From Streptosporangium saharense (lineage in GTDB: Bacteria > Actinomycetota > Actinomycetes > Streptosporangiales > Streptosporangiaceae): a stretch of DNA of 64,000 nt. Where the stretch lies: contig NZ_JACHJP010000004.1 of NCBI RefSeq assembly GCF_014203715.1, positions 1 to 64,000 on the forward strand. Reading direction: 5' to 3'. Position 1 is the stretch's first letter, and each line of letters begins with the position of its first letter. The position numbers were made by a program, and so were the translations under genes. The notes below the pieces were generated by a model. The model was not told the origin of the DNA, searched no databases, and saw only the letters and a list, made by a program, of their open reading frames with translations. Of the stretch, positions 7,998-17,198 are shown one piece after another.

Positions 7998-8519
7998 ATG
8001 AACGCTGAGGAGAGCACTCCCCATGTTGTGGTCGTGGGCCCGCAGGGGCTCCAGACCGAGGAGGAAGGCGAAGGTCGCTCTGTCGCCGACCTGGTCGAGC
8101 AGCCCGCGAAGGTAATGCGCATCGGCAGCATGATCCGGCAGCTCCTCGAAGAGGTCAGGGCGGCTCCGCTGGACGAGGCCAGTCGTAAGCGACTCAAGGA
8201 GATCCACCAGAGCTCCATCAAGGAGCTTGAGGACGGTCTCGCGCCCGAGCTGGTCGACGAGCTGGAACGGCTGTCGCTTCCCTTCACCGACGACGGCAAC
8301 GGCACACCGCCGAGCGACGCCGAGCTGCGGGTCGCGCACGCGCAGTTGGTCGGCTGGCTCGAAGGTCTGTTCCACGGCATCCAGACGACGCTCTTCGCCC
8401 AGCAGATGGCGGCCCGCGCCCAGTTGGAGAACATGCGCAGGGCGCTGCCCGGTGGGGTCTCCCTGACGCAGCAGCAGGACGGCCCCCACCAGCAGAGCAG
8501 CTCGGGCCCCTACCTGTAA
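7998..8519 (+). CDS. bpa: Bacterial proteasome activator Bpa/PafE
   Basis: Bpa forms a ring that opens the 20S proteasome gate without ATP and feeds it unfolded or damaged proteins. The 173-residue product carries the highly conserved core found in the mycobacterial protein: DLVEQPAKVMRIG, then LLEEVRAAPLDEASRKRL, then ELEDGLAPEL, then QLVGWLEGLFHGIQT. The C-terminus ends GPYL, corresponding to the GQYL tail that docks into pockets on the proteasome alpha ring, with Pro in place of the usual Gln. The acidic N-terminus is variable in the family. I place the start at ATG 7998. An in-frame TTG at 7989 overlaps the upstream stop and lacks a spaced ribosome-binding site. The 3' end overlaps the convergent HAD gene by ten bases. 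Confidence 0.95.
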   Translation: MNAEESTPHVVVVGPQGLQTEEEGEGRSVADLVEQPAKVMRIGSMIRQLLEEVRAAPLDEASRKRLKEIHQSSIKELEDGLAPELVDELERLSLPFTDDGNGTPPSDAELRVAHAQLVGWLEGLFHGIQTTLFAQQMAARAQLENMRRALPGGVSLTQQQDGPHQQSSSGPYL

Positions 8520-9313
8520 CCCCCGTAGAGGGTTTCGAGGATCTCGGCGACCCCGTCGTCATCGTTGGCCGCGGTCACGTGATCGACCGCGGCCAGCACC
8601 TCCCCGTGGGCGTTGGCGACGGCGTACGACGTCCCGGCCCAGCGCAGCATCGGCAGGTCGTTGGGCATGTCCCCGAAGGCGACGACCTCGGCCGGGGTGA
8701 CGGCGCGTCCCTCGGCGAGGGCGGCCAGGGCGGAGGCCTTCGTCACACCGTGGGCGCTCATCTCGATCATGGCGCGGCCGCTTGAGTGGGTGGGCGTGAC
8801 CAGGTGGCCGACCAGTTCGCACACGTTGTCCTGGAGGGCGTCCGGGTCCATTCCCGGATGCAGTGCCAGGAGTTTCGCGCAGGGCAGAGCGGTGAGCGCG
8901 TTCGTCCTGGCGCCGGTCAGTCCCGCCACGCGGTCCAGGCTGTCGAGAAGGAAGCCGGATTCGCGGGCGAACCCGCCCTCGTATTCCACCGAGAACGCGA
9001 GCCCCGGGATCTTCTCCCTGAGCCGACTCACCACCTCTTCAAGGACATCCGGGTCGATAAGGTGAGATTTCACGATCTGTTCAGTGTGCAGGTCGTAGAC
9101 AAGCGCGCCGTTGGCACATATGGCCAGCCCCCGATGCCGTACGGCTGCCGCGATCGGACGCATCCACCTGGGCGGACGCCCCGTCACGAAGACCAGGGTG
9201 GCCCCGGCGCTCTCGACGAGCGCGAAGGCCGCTGCGGTGCGGGGTGAGACGGTGCCGTCGGAGCGCAGGGCGGTGCCGTCGAGGTCGGTTGCGACGAGCC
9301 TGGGACTTCCCAT
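8510..9313 (-). CDS. HAD-superfamily hydrolase, Cof/YbiV-type phosphatase
   Basis: A 267-residue protein of standard Cof-family length. HAD motif I is ATDLDGTAL (nucleophile Asp near residue 9). Motif II lies in LVFVTGRPPRW. Motif IV is in VVAFGDMPNDLPML, with the typical GDxxND. A large C2B-type cap lies between motifs II and III. Such enzymes dephosphorylate sugar phosphates, nucleotides or cofactors, and the substrate cannot be predicted. The gene is monocistronic, facing bpa and overlapping its last ten bases. The ATG at 9313 is the only sensible start because the DLDG motif follows directly. Confidence 0.9.
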   Translation of the reverse strand: MGSPRLVATDLDGTALRSDGTVSPRTAAAFALVESAGATLVFVTGRPPRWMRPIAAAVRHRGLAICANGALVYDLHTEQIVKSHLIDPDVLEEVVSRLREKIPGLAFSVEYEGGFARESGFLLDSLDRVAGLTGARTNALTALPCAKLLALHPGMDPDALQDNVCELVGHLVTPTHSSGRAMIEMSAHGVTKASALAALAEGRAVTPAEVVAFGDMPNDLPMLRWAGTSYAVANAHGEVLAAVDHVTAANDDDGVAEILETLYGGYR

Positions 9314-9549
9314 AACAGGCTCCAGTCTGCACCGTCCCAGGATGGGCGCCGCCTCTGGGATCGCCTCCGAGGAATCTTCCTCGTGGCGGGAACACGACCG
9401 CGCCGGATAGTGTTAGATGTGATGGCGTTGTATTAGCTGAATCCCGTTGTGAAAGCCAGTTTGACTGAACCACCCCGGGGCCCGCTGTACGACACAGGGG
9501 GTTCATGAGGTGTGAATCCCAAAGTTTCAAATCCTGAGGGAGAGCTTTA

Positions 9550-9753
9550 ATGGCTCAGGGAACCGTCAAGTGGTTCAACGCTGAAAAGGGCTTCGGCTTC
9601 ATCGCACCGGACGGCGGTGCACCGGACGTGTTCGTGCACTTCTCCGAGATCCAGGGCAGCGGCTACCGCAGCCTGGAGGACGGCCAGCGAGTCGAGTTCG
9701 AGATCACGCAGGGCCAGAAGGGTCCGCAGGCCTCGCAGGTCCGCGCCGTCTGA
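9550..9753 (+). CDS. Cold shock protein, CspA family
   Basis: A single cold-shock domain of 67 residues that binds single-stranded RNA/DNA and melts RNA structure. RNP1 is KGFGFI (residues 14-19) and RNP2 is VFVHF (28-32), both intact. A GGGAGAG ribosome-binding site lies eight bases before the ATG. The gene is preceded by about 235 bases without a gene, long enough for the extended structured leader typical of csp mRNAs. A strong terminator follows it, so it is monocistronic. Confidence 0.97.
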   Translation: MAQGTVKWFNAEKGFGFIAPDGGAPDVFVHFSEIQGSGYRSLEDGQRVEFEITQGQKGPQASQVRAV

Positions 9754-9775
9754 CCATAGACCTCTGTAAGGAGGT

Positions 9776-9810
9776 AAGGCGGGGTTCGCTTAACGCGAAC
9801 TCCGCCTTTC
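9776..9810 (+). terminator. Rho-independent terminator of the cold-shock gene
   Basis: A 14-base stem (AAGGCGGGGTTCGC with GCGAACTCCGCCTT, one G-U pair) closes a short TTAAC loop. A T-rich tail follows on the plus strand. Confidence 0.85.
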
Positions 9811-9915
9811 TCCTTTTCCGGACCTTCCGCCTTTCCCGTCACGGCCCGTCAAGGCGCCGTCGGAAGCCCTGAAGGCCCTCCAGAGCCTCCGGAAGACCCC
9901 GGGTGGGGATCAAAG

Positions 9916-9950
9916 AAGGCCCCCCGCCGCAGAAGCGGCGAGAGGCCTTT
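9916..9950 (-). terminator. Rho-independent terminator of serS
   Basis: A strong GC stem with a four-base TTCT loop lies directly after the serS stop codon on the minus strand and ends in a TTCTTT run. Confidence 0.8.
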
Positions 9951-9962
9951 CAAGCGAGGCGG

Positions 9963-11231
9963 CTACCTGACCTTGACCGGTTCGAGGACGTCGAGCCCCA
10001 CGAAGGGACGCAGCGCCCGGGGAACCTCGACCGAGCCGTCGGCCCGCTGGTGGTTCTCCAGGATGGCGACGATCCACCGGGTGGTGGCCAGGGTCCCGTT
10101 CAGCGTGGCCACGTGCCGGGGCTTGCCGTCCTTGTCACGGAACCGTACGGCCAGGCGGCGGGCCTGGAACTCGGTGCAGTTGGAGGTCGAGGTGAGCTCG
10201 CGGTAGCGGCCCTGGCTCGGCACCCACGCCTCGCAGTCGAACTTGCGCGCCGCGCTCGTCCCGAGGTCGCCCGCCGCGGTGTCGATGATGCGGTAGGGCA
10301 CCTCGATCTTGGCGAGCATCTCCTTCTCCCAGGCCAGCAGGCGCTGGTGCTCCTCCGCGGCGTCCTCGGGACGGCAGTAGGAGAACATCTCGACCTTGTC
10401 GAACTGGTGGACGCGGATGATGCCCCTGGTGTCCTTGCCGTAGGAGCCGGCCTCCCTGCGGAAGCAGGACGACCATCCGGCGTAGCGGTAGGGCAGCTCG
10501 GCGCCGTCGAGGATCTCGTCGGCGTGGTAGGCCGCCATCGGCACCTCGCTGGTGCCGACCAGGAACAGGTCCTCCTCGGGCAGGCGGTAGACCTCGCTGG
10601 CGTGGGCGCCGAGGAAGCCGGTGCCCTGCATCGACTCGGGCTTGACCAGGACCGGCGGGATCATCGGGATGAACCCCGCCTCGACCGCCTGCTGCATGGC
10701 CATGTTGAGCAGGCCGAGCTGCAGGCGGGCGCCCGCGCCCTTCAGGAAGAAGAACCTCGATCCCGAGACCTTGGCGCCGCGCTCCATGTCGATCGCGCCG
10801 AGCAGTTCGCCCAGTTCGAGGTGGTCGCGCGGCTCGAAGTCGAAGACCGGCTTCTCGCCGACCTCCTCGATCACGACGTAGTCGTCCTCACCACCGTGGG
10901 GGGCGCCCTCCTCGACGATGTTCGGCACCGTCTGGATCAGCTCTTCCAGCTCGCCCGCGAGCTTCTCCGCCTCGGACTCGGCCGACTTGACCTGCGTGGC
11001 GAGCTCCTTGGCCCGGTCGAGCAGCGCGGCCTTCTCCTCGCCGGAGGCGCGGGAGACCGACTTGCCGATGCTCTTCTGCTCGGCGCGCAGCGACTCGAAG
11101 CGACTCAGCGCGCCGCGCCTGCGCTCGTCCAGGTCGAGCAGCGTCTCGACGACGGCGTCGTCCTCACCGCGGGCACGCTGCGACGCCCGTAGCCGGTCGG
11201 GATCCTCACGAAGGGTACGCAGGTCAATCAC
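9963..11231 (-). CDS. serS: Seryl-tRNA synthetase
   Basis: Charges tRNA-Ser with serine in the cytoplasm. The 422-residue product has the usual N-terminal coiled-coil arm (about 30-105, rich in E/K/R/L) that recognises the long variable arm of tRNA-Ser. The class II catalytic domain follows. Motif 2 lies in [20 protein letters not shown], and motif 3 in [14 protein letters not shown]. Length and motifs are normal, so this is the housekeeping enzyme. The start is GTG at 11231. It lies 63 bases downstream of pheA in the same direction and may be co-transcribed with it. Confidence 0.98.
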   Translation of the reverse strand: MIDLRTLREDPDRLRASQRARGEDDAVVETLLDLDERRRGALSRFESLRAEQKSIGKSVSRASGEEKAALLDRAKELATQVKSAESEAEKLAGELEELIQTVPNIVEEGAPHGGEDDYVVIEEVGEKPVFDFEPRDHLELGELLGAIDMERGAKVSGSRFFFLKGAGARLQLGLLNMAMQQAVEAGFIPMIPPVLVKPESMQGTGFLGAHASEVYRLPEEDLFLVGTSEVPMAAYHADEILDGAELPYRYAGWSSCFRREAGSYGKDTRGIIRVHQFDKVEMFSYCRPEDAAEEHQRLLAWEKEMLAKIEVPYRIIDTAAGDLGTSAARKFDCEAWVPSQGRYRELTSTSNCTEFQARRLAVRFRDKDGKPRHVATLNGTLATTRWIVAILENHQRADGSVEVPRALRPFVGLDVLEPVKVR

Positions 11232-11294
11232 AGCACAAGGCTACCGACGTCACACCGCGGCCTGCGCGCCTATTAAGCCCGCCTTAGGTCTGTC

Positions 11295-12215
11295 TTAGAC
11301 CTGTCCCGCCCTGATCCGGGCCAGCCAGCTCGCGGCCTCGGCGAAGTCGGAGTCGGAGGTGCCCCTCTTGACCTGGGGCGTCAGGCCGTCCGCGCGGGGG
11401 TAGCTGCCCAGGAAGCGCACCTCGGAGCTGACGCGGTGCAGCCCGGAGACCGCCTCCCCGACCCTGGCATCGGACACGTGGCCCTCAAGGTCGAAGTGGA
11501 AGAAGTAGCGGCCGATGCCGTCTCCGGTGGGCCGTGACTCGATGCGGGTCAGGTTGACCCCGCGCACCGAGAACTCGGTGAGCATCTCCAGCAGCGCACC
11601 CGGGTGGTCGTCGGAGAGGAAGGCCACCAGGGAGGTGCGGTCGGCGCCGGTCGGCGCGGGCAGCGGCCCCGGGCGCGCGACCCTGACGAACCTGGTCACC
11701 GTGTCGGAGCGGTCGCCCACGTTGGCCACCAGCTCGACCAGCCCGTAGTTGTCGCCCGCGATGCGTGCCGCGATCGCCGCGTCGTACGGCGAGCCGGGCA
11801 GGGCGACCTCCTGGGCGGCGGCCGCGGTCGAGGGGGCGGCGACGACCACGGCCTCGGGCAGCTCGCGGGCGGTGAAGCCACGGCACTGGGTGATGGCCGC
11901 CGGGTGGGTGAAGACCCGCTTGATGTCGCGCATGCGGGTGCCGGGCCGTACCAGAAGGGAGAACTCGACGGGCAGCAGCAGTTCGGCGACGATGAGCAGT
12001 TGCCTGCCCCAGGCCAGCTCGTCCAGGGTGGTGGTTATGCCGCCTTCGAGGGAGTTCTCCAGGGGGACGACGGCACCGTCGGCCTCGCCCTGGCGGGCCG
12101 CGTCGAGCGCGGCGCTGACGTTGGCGCAGGGCAGGCGCTCGGCGTCCGGGGCCAGGGTCCGCAGGGCCTCCTCGGTGAAGGTGCCCTCCGGTCCCAGGTA
12201 GGCGAGTCTGGGCAT
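11295..12215 (-). CDS. pheA: Prephenate dehydratase
   Basis: Converts prephenate to phenylpyruvate in phenylalanine biosynthesis. The 306-residue protein is the monofunctional actinobacterial type, with no chorismate mutase domain. The periplasmic-binding-protein-like catalytic domain starts at RLAYLGPEGTFTEEAL and includes VVPLENSLEGG and the catalytic TRF motif in DTVTRFVRVA. A C-terminal ACT domain (GALLEMLTEFSVRGVNLTRIESRP) binds phenylalanine for feedback control. It is followed by serS and preceded, 59 bases upstream, by a membrane glycosyltransferase in the same direction. Confidence 0.97.
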   Translation of the reverse strand: MPRLAYLGPEGTFTEEALRTLAPDAERLPCANVSAALDAARQGEADGAVVPLENSLEGGITTTLDELAWGRQLLIVAELLLPVEFSLLVRPGTRMRDIKRVFTHPAAITQCRGFTARELPEAVVVAAPSTAAAAQEVALPGSPYDAAIAARIAGDNYGLVELVANVGDRSDTVTRFVRVARPGPLPAPTGADRTSLVAFLSDDHPGALLEMLTEFSVRGVNLTRIESRPTGDGIGRYFFHFDLEGHVSDARVGEAVSGLHRVSSEVRFLGSYPRADGLTPQVKRGTSDSDFAEAASWLARIRAGQV

Positions 12216-12274
12216 GACCCCAGGCTATCCGCCGCCCGCCGGAAACCGCGCCCGGAAGCGCGCATCCGGACGGG

Positions 12275-13540
12275 TCACACCACCGGAAAACCCGAAAAAG
12301 CCGGAAAAGTCGCTCGGCGGCGGGGCAGCCACACCGCGAGCAGCCAGACCAGGACGAGCGCGCCGAGGCCGAAGCCGTTCTGCACGATCTTGCCGACCAC
12401 GGGGCTGAGGACGGGAATCTCCGCCGCCTTGATCGTCACCCCCCACCACGGGATGGGCAGCACGTAGTACAGCCAGACCCCCGCGGCGACGCGGACGCGC
12501 ACCGGATCACGGCCGTCACCGACCAGCGCGCCGAGGACCACGACCACCCAGGCCAGGTGGTGGATCCAGGCGACCGGCGACAACAGCACGGCCATCAGCC
12601 CGACCAGGGCGACCGCCGTCGTCGGGTGCCCGTCGAGCATGGCCCTGCGGGCGTGGCGGAAGCCGTACCAGGCGATCACCGCGACCAGCGCGAGCCACAG
12701 CAGGGAGGTGAGCTGGTCGGGCAGGTAGAGCCGGATGAGCATGCCGCGCACGGACTGGTTGGTGGTCGCGGCGTTGGCACCGAGGCGTTCGGGGTCGAGC
12801 AGCGCGCCGAACCAGAAGTCCGTGGCGTCGGACGGGATGACCAGGAACGGCAGCACGGTCAGCAGCGCGGCGGTGAAGGCGGCCATGAGGAAGGCGTCGC
12901 GCTGCTCCTTCCTGGCGCCGGGGCCGAAGCCGGTCAGCAGGAGATAGATCAGGAAGACGCCGGGAGTGAGCTTGACCGCGGTCGCCAGGCCGATCAGCAC
13001 GCCACGCGGCCACGGCGGTCTTCGGGCCACGCAGTCGGCCAGGCAGAGCGCGACGAGCAGGATGTCCACCTGGCCGAAGCGGAACTGGTCCCTGATCGGC
13101 ATCAGGTAGGCGCAGGCGACCGTCAGCAGCGCCAGGAGCAGCGGCACCTTCCACCCGCCGAGCCGCTCCAGGGCGGGCCGGAAGGCGTAGCGGACGGTGA
13201 CGGCCAGCGTCAGGAGGATCAGCGCGGTCCACACCCACTGCGCGAGCGGCCACGACATCATCGCCAGCGGCGTGGCCAGCATCGCCGCGATCGGCGGGTA
13301 GGTGAACGGCAGTAACTGCGGCGCGGGCGTCACGAAGTCGTAGACCGGCCGTCCTTCGAGCAGCTCCCGGCCGCCGGTACGGTAGACGTCCAGATCGACA
13401 AGGCGCTGGTCGTCGACGTTGCCCAGCCACGGGAGCACCAGCGGGGCGAGCGCGACCAGCACGACCAGCAGGGCGGGCAGCCACGTCCACGGTGCCGGTC
13501 GTGGTGGCCGCCCGGCCACGGTCGCCTCGCCATTCCTCAC
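12275..13540 (-). CDS. GT87/DUF2029-type membrane mannosyltransferase-like protein
   Basis: About 421 residues with roughly ten membrane segments, a GT-C fold layout. Near the N-terminus, after the first helix, is an acidic segment (LVDLDVYRTGGRELLEGRPVYDF), typical of polyprenol-phosphate-mannose-dependent alpha-mannosyltransferases. These extend lipoglycans or glycosylate proteins on the outer face of the membrane. A longer open frame runs upstream to 14014, but its first roughly 158 residues are antisense to the divergent membrane-protein gene and have non-genic composition. I therefore start at the GTG at 13540, before the first membrane helix. The substrate is not predictable. Confidence 0.75.
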   Translation of the reverse strand: MRNGEATVAGRPPRPAPWTWLPALLVVLVALAPLVLPWLGNVDDQRLVDLDVYRTGGRELLEGRPVYDFVTPAPQLLPFTYPPIAAMLATPLAMMSWPLAQWVWTALILLTLAVTVRYAFRPALERLGGWKVPLLLALLTVACAYLMPIRDQFRFGQVDILLVALCLADCVARRPPWPRGVLIGLATAVKLTPGVFLIYLLLTGFGPGARKEQRDAFLMAAFTAALLTVLPFLVIPSDATDFWFGALLDPERLGANAATTNQSVRGMLIRLYLPDQLTSLLWLALVAVIAWYGFRHARRAMLDGHPTTAVALVGLMAVLLSPVAWIHHLAWVVVVLGALVGDGRDPVRVRVAAGVWLYYVLPIPWWGVTIKAAEIPVLSPVVGKIVQNGFGLGALVLVWLLAVWLPRRRATFPAFSGFPVV

Positions 13541-13601
13541 GACCAGGCAGGCTACCGTGGGCGTGGGGAAGCGTGGACAAGCCGCCGACGGGGAGAGACA
13601 C

Positions 13602-15809
13602 ATGGGTTCCGGTGCTGGGCACGTCCGCGCCGCGCTGGCCGTCCTGCTGACGTTCCCGGCGCTCGCCGGATTCCTGCTCACCGGTACGGCCCCGGCCCGC
13701 GCTGAGACGGCGCCCGCCAGGGTCGTGGTGGTCGGGGTGCCCGGTCTCCAGTGGGGTGATCTCGACCGGGCGCGGACGCCGAACCTGTGGCAACTCGTCG
13801 AGCGGGGCGCCTCGGCCTCGATGTCGACCAGGGCGGTTCCCCCGCCCTCGCGGAGTCTCACCTGCCCGGTCGCGGGCTGGCTGACGGTCTCGGCTGGGCA
13901 GCGGGCGGGCGCCCCCGGCGACTCCTGCGCACCGGCGGCCCAGCCGGTGACCGGCCAGGACGGCGGGGCGAGCGTGCCCGGCTGGCAGGAACTGGTGACG
14001 TTCAACGCGGTCAAGACGTCGTATCGGCCCGTGCTGGGCTTGCTGGGTCAGCGGGTCGTCGACTCCGGGGGGAAGGTCGCGGCTGTTGGCCCGGGAGCCG
14101 CCCTCGCCGCCGCCGACAAATCCGGAAATATCGGCAAATATGCACCGGACGTCGCGGGGCTCGGCGATCTGACGCCGTACCAACTGGTCGTCGTGGAGAT
14201 CCCCGACCTCACCGCGGCGTGGCTCGCCCGTCCCAGGGACGCCGACGGGGTCCCGGCCGCGCTGCCGGACCAGGCCAGACGGGACGCCGTCGCCGCCGCC
14301 GACCGGGGAGTCGGCACGCTGCTCGCCAAGCTCCCCCAGGGCGGCACGGTCCTGCTCGGCGGTCTGTCGGACGCCGCGATCTCGGCGCACCTGCACGTCG
14401 CGATCGCCGACGGCCCTTCGCCGGGCGGTGAGCCGTACGGTCCCGGCTATCTTGGCGCCACCTCGACCAGGCAGGAGGGGCTGGTCACCAACACCGACCT
14501 GACCGCTACCGCCCTCACCCTGCTCGGCCTCGGCCTGCCGGACGGCGCCGTCGGCCGCCCCTGGAGCGGCGCGGCACCAACCGGAGAGAGCCCGGAAGGG
14601 ATCGTGCGGAGCCTGACCGAGGCCGATCTGGCCAGCCAGGTGCTACGGCGGGTGCAGGGGCCGTTCTTCGCGGTCTTCGTCAGCGCGCAGTTGCTGTTCT
14701 ACCTGCTGGCCGCCTTCGCCGTACGGCGTGGCTGGGGTGGTTCGCGGGCACTGGCGGCCACCGGGGTCGTCGCGACCGTCGGCGGGTCCATCCCGGTCGC
14801 GACCTTCCTGGCCCAGCTCGTGCCGTGGTGGTCGTTCCCCGCCCCGATGGCCTCGGTCATCGTGACCATCCTCGCCATCGCGGGCGCCGTGGCCGGGATC
14901 GCCCTGGCCGGGCCGTGGCGCCGGAACGTCCTCGGCCCGCTGACCGTGGTCGCCTCGATCACCTCGCTCGCCCTGCTCGGCGATGTGATGACCGGTTCGT
15001 CCCTCCAGGTGAACGCGGTCACCGGCTACGAACCCGTCACGGGAGGGCGGTTCTACGGCTTCGGCAACATCGCCTTCGCGGTCTACTCGGCCGGGACGAT
15101 CCTGGCCATGGCGGGCATCGCCCACTGGCTGATCTCCCGGGGACGGCGCCCGCTGGCGTTCACGTTCTGCCTGCTGTACGGCGGGCTCGCGGTGTTCGCC
15201 GACGGCTGGCCCGCGTGGGGGGCCGACTTCGGCGGGGTGCCCGCCTTCCTCATCGGGGTCGCCGTCTTCCTGATCCTGCTGGCCGGGGGCCGGGTCTCAC
15301 CGCTCAGGCTCGTCCTCGTCGGCCTGGCCGGTGCCGTGCTCATCGGGGCCATCGCGGTCGTCGACTGGCTCAAGCCCGCCGAGCGCCGTACCCACCTGGG
15401 CACCTTCGTGCAGCAGGTGATCGACGGCGAAGCGTGGACGGTCGTCGGCCGCAAGTTCGGGGCCATGGTCGGAGTGACGGTCGGCAACTGGTCGCTGACC
15501 CTGCTGTCGCTGGTCGCGCTGGCCTTCCTGTTCCTGGTGCTCGACCGCCCCTCCCGGTGGGGCGCCTCCGCGCTCGCCCGCGCCTACGCGGCGGCGCCGC
15601 CGCTGCGCGCCGGGCTGATCGGCGCGCTGGCGTGCGCGCTGGTCGGGTTCCTGATGAACGACTCGGGCATCGCGATCCCGGCGATGGCGCTCACGGTCGC
15701 GGTGCCGCTGACGCTGACCGCCTGCGTGCGCGCGCTGCGGACCTCGCCGACCACCACGCCAGCGCGAGCGTCAACGCCAGCAGGGACCACGGCACCACCT
15801 GCTGCCTGA
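13602..15809 (+). CDS. Large secreted-domain/polytopic membrane protein (alkaline-phosphatase-like N-domain)
   Basis: The 735-residue protein starts with a signal peptide (RAALAVLLTFPALAGFLL, ending near ARAETA). A roughly 300-residue extracellular domain follows, opening with VVVVGVPGLQWGDL and RTPNLWQLVERGA, which resembles the first strand-helix of alkaline-phosphatase-superfamily enzymes. The C-terminal half holds about ten membrane helices (from about 350). The expected metal-binding His/Asp residues are not clear, so it may be non-catalytic. The ATG at 13602 has a GGGAGAG site five bases upstream. Its position between two mannosyltransferase-like genes suggests a role in envelope glycan assembly, which is inference. 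Its 3' end overlaps the next gene by 119 bases. Confidence 0.75.
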   Translation: MGSGAGHVRAALAVLLTFPALAGFLLTGTAPARAETAPARVVVVGVPGLQWGDLDRARTPNLWQLVERGASASMSTRAVPPPSRSLTCPVAGWLTVSAGQRAGAPGDSCAPAAQPVTGQDGGASVPGWQELVTFNAVKTSYRPVLGLLGQRVVDSGGKVAAVGPGAALAAADKSGNIGKYAPDVAGLGDLTPYQLVVVEIPDLTAAWLARPRDADGVPAALPDQARRDAVAAADRGVGTLLAKLPQGGTVLLGGLSDAAISAHLHVAIADGPSPGGEPYGPGYLGATSTRQEGLVTNTDLTATALTLLGLGLPDGAVGRPWSGAAPTGESPEGIVRSLTEADLASQVLRRVQGPFFAVFVSAQLLFYLLAAFAVRRGWGGSRALAATGVVATVGGSIPVATFLAQLVPWWSFPAPMASVIVTILAIAGAVAGIALAGPWRRNVLGPLTVVASITSLALLGDVMTGSSLQVNAVTGYEPVTGGRFYGFGNIAFAVYSAGTILAMAGIAHWLISRGRRPLAFTFCLLYGGLAVFADGWPAWGADFGGVPAFLIGVAVFLILLAGGRVSPLRLVLVGLAGAVLIGAIAVVDWLKPAERRTHLGTFVQQVIDGEAWTVVGRKFGAMVGVTVGNWSLTLLSLVALAFLFLVLDRPSRWGASALARAYAAAPPLRAGLIGALACALVGFLMNDSGIAIPAMALTVAVPLTLTACVRALRTSPTTTPARASTPAGTTAPPAA

Positions 15810-17151
15810 CGACGGTCTGCAGCCAGAGCATGTCGTCGGGGCGCAGCGCCTCCCTCGCGGGCAGGTAGCCCAGCGACAGGATGACGACCCTGGCGATCAG
15901 GAACCCTTCGAGGGCGGGCCAGGCGACCATGGCCAGCAGGGCGAAGGCAAGCCCGTCGTACCACGGCAGCGCGTAGGTCGCGGCGAACAGCCAGGCGACC
16001 ACGATGGCCACGGCGACCCCGGGCGCCGAGTGCTCCGGCGCGGCCCGCAGGAGCAGCCAGGCCAGCAGGACGAGCAGCGCCAGCGAGCCCACCTGGGTCC
16101 AGGCCGAGTAGGCGCCGGGCCCGAACGCCTCCTGGAGCCCCGTCTTGACGAGCTGCCACGGCGTGCCGAGGGAGACCTTCCTGCTGGCCGCGCCGACCTG
16201 GTCGAGCACGTGCGGCCCCGCGACCGCGTAGATCGCCAGCACCGTCGCCGTGGCGGTGCCCGCGACGACGGCGAGCCTGCCGGGACGGCGACGCAGTTCC
16301 CAGGCGGGGCCGAGCGCGACGAGCCCGGCGTTGAGCTTCACCCCGATCCCCACCCCGAGCAGCACCCCCGAGGCCGCCCCCCTGGCCATGAGCGCGGCCA
16401 CCATGCAGGCCACGGCCAGGGTGTCCACGTGCGTCCCCGCGCCCAGGTGGTAGATCATCAGCGGGTTCGCCGCCCACAGCAGCGCCGCCCTGGCCCGCAG
16501 GTCGGCGTCCCCCCTGGTGAAACGGTCGAGCAGCAGCGCCGTACCCGCGAAGGCGAGGGCGTTGACCAGCGCCATCACGAAGACGGTCAGCCTGACCGAC
16601 TCTCCCCCGGCCAGACTCGCCAGCGCCTGTACGGCCGTCGCCACCGGCCCGTAGACGCTGGTCACGCCCGTCCACTCCTCGACGGCGCCGAGCACAGGGT
16701 CAGTGGGCAGCGCCGAGGGAGCCGTCTCGTAGGGGTTGTGGCCGAGCGTCACCAACCGGCCGTAGGCGGCGTAGTTGAGATGGTCGGCCGACCCCGAGGG
16801 CGGCAGGAAGGCCAGCAGCGCCACGACCGCACAGCCGAGCCCGGCCAGCAGCCGTGGATCAGGCCGCCACCTGGCCCGCAGGGCACCGAGGAGACCCACG
16901 CCCCCCAGCAGGATCGCCGCCGCGGCCATGCCGATCACCAGGTGGGCGTCCGGCCGTACCCCCAGTGAGTACGGCGGCTGCCAGGCGGGCCCGGCCAGGT
17001 CGGGGACCATGACGGAGGGACCGAGCAGCCCGATCAGGACCGTCAGTCCGGCGGAGAGCCCGAGCACGGCGAAAGCGGCGACGTCGAGCGCCCGCGGCGT
17101 GCCCCGCGCGGGAACCCGTGTGTCGTCGGCAACCGTCGCGTCCTGGGTCAC
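15691..17151 (-). CDS. Polyprenol-phosphate-mannose-dependent alpha-mannosyltransferase, MptB-like
   Basis: About 486 residues with some thirteen hydrophobic segments, a GT-C glycosyltransferase. The extracytoplasmic first loop contains the acidic motif and signature SADHLNYAAYGRLVTLGHNP, as in MptA/MptB enzymes. These transfer mannose from polyprenyl-phosphomannose onto lipomannan-type glycolipids at the outer membrane face. The start is uncertain: GTG at 17151, with another in-frame GTG at 17169. The 3' end overlaps the convergent membrane-protein gene by 119 bases, an unusually long overlap of two apparently real genes. Confidence 0.8.
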   Translation of the reverse strand: MTQDATVADDTRVPARGTPRALDVAAFAVLGLSAGLTVLIGLLGPSVMVPDLAGPAWQPPYSLGVRPDAHLVIGMAAAAILLGGVGLLGALRARWRPDPRLLAGLGCAVVALLAFLPPSGSADHLNYAAYGRLVTLGHNPYETAPSALPTDPVLGAVEEWTGVTSVYGPVATAVQALASLAGGESVRLTVFVMALVNALAFAGTALLLDRFTRGDADLRARAALLWAANPLMIYHLGAGTHVDTLAVACMVAALMARGAASGVLLGVGIGVKLNAGLVALGPAWELRRRPGRLAVVAGTATATVLAIYAVAGPHVLDQVGAASRKVSLGTPWQLVKTGLQEAFGPGAYSAWTQVGSLALLVLLAWLLLRAAPEHSAPGVAVAIVVAWLFAATYALPWYDGLAFALLAMVAWPALEGFLIARVVILSLGYLPAREALRPDDMLWLQTVVRQQVVPWSLLALTLALAWWSARSAARARRRSASAAPRP

Positions 17152-17198
17152 CCGCAAATTCCAGCACACCCGGACCGGTGCCCCGGCCGGTGCGCCGG

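Noticed and set aside
13541-14014. N-terminal extension of the GT87-like gene
   Set aside because: It is antisense to the signal peptide and first domain of the divergent membrane protein, and lacks transferase similarity.
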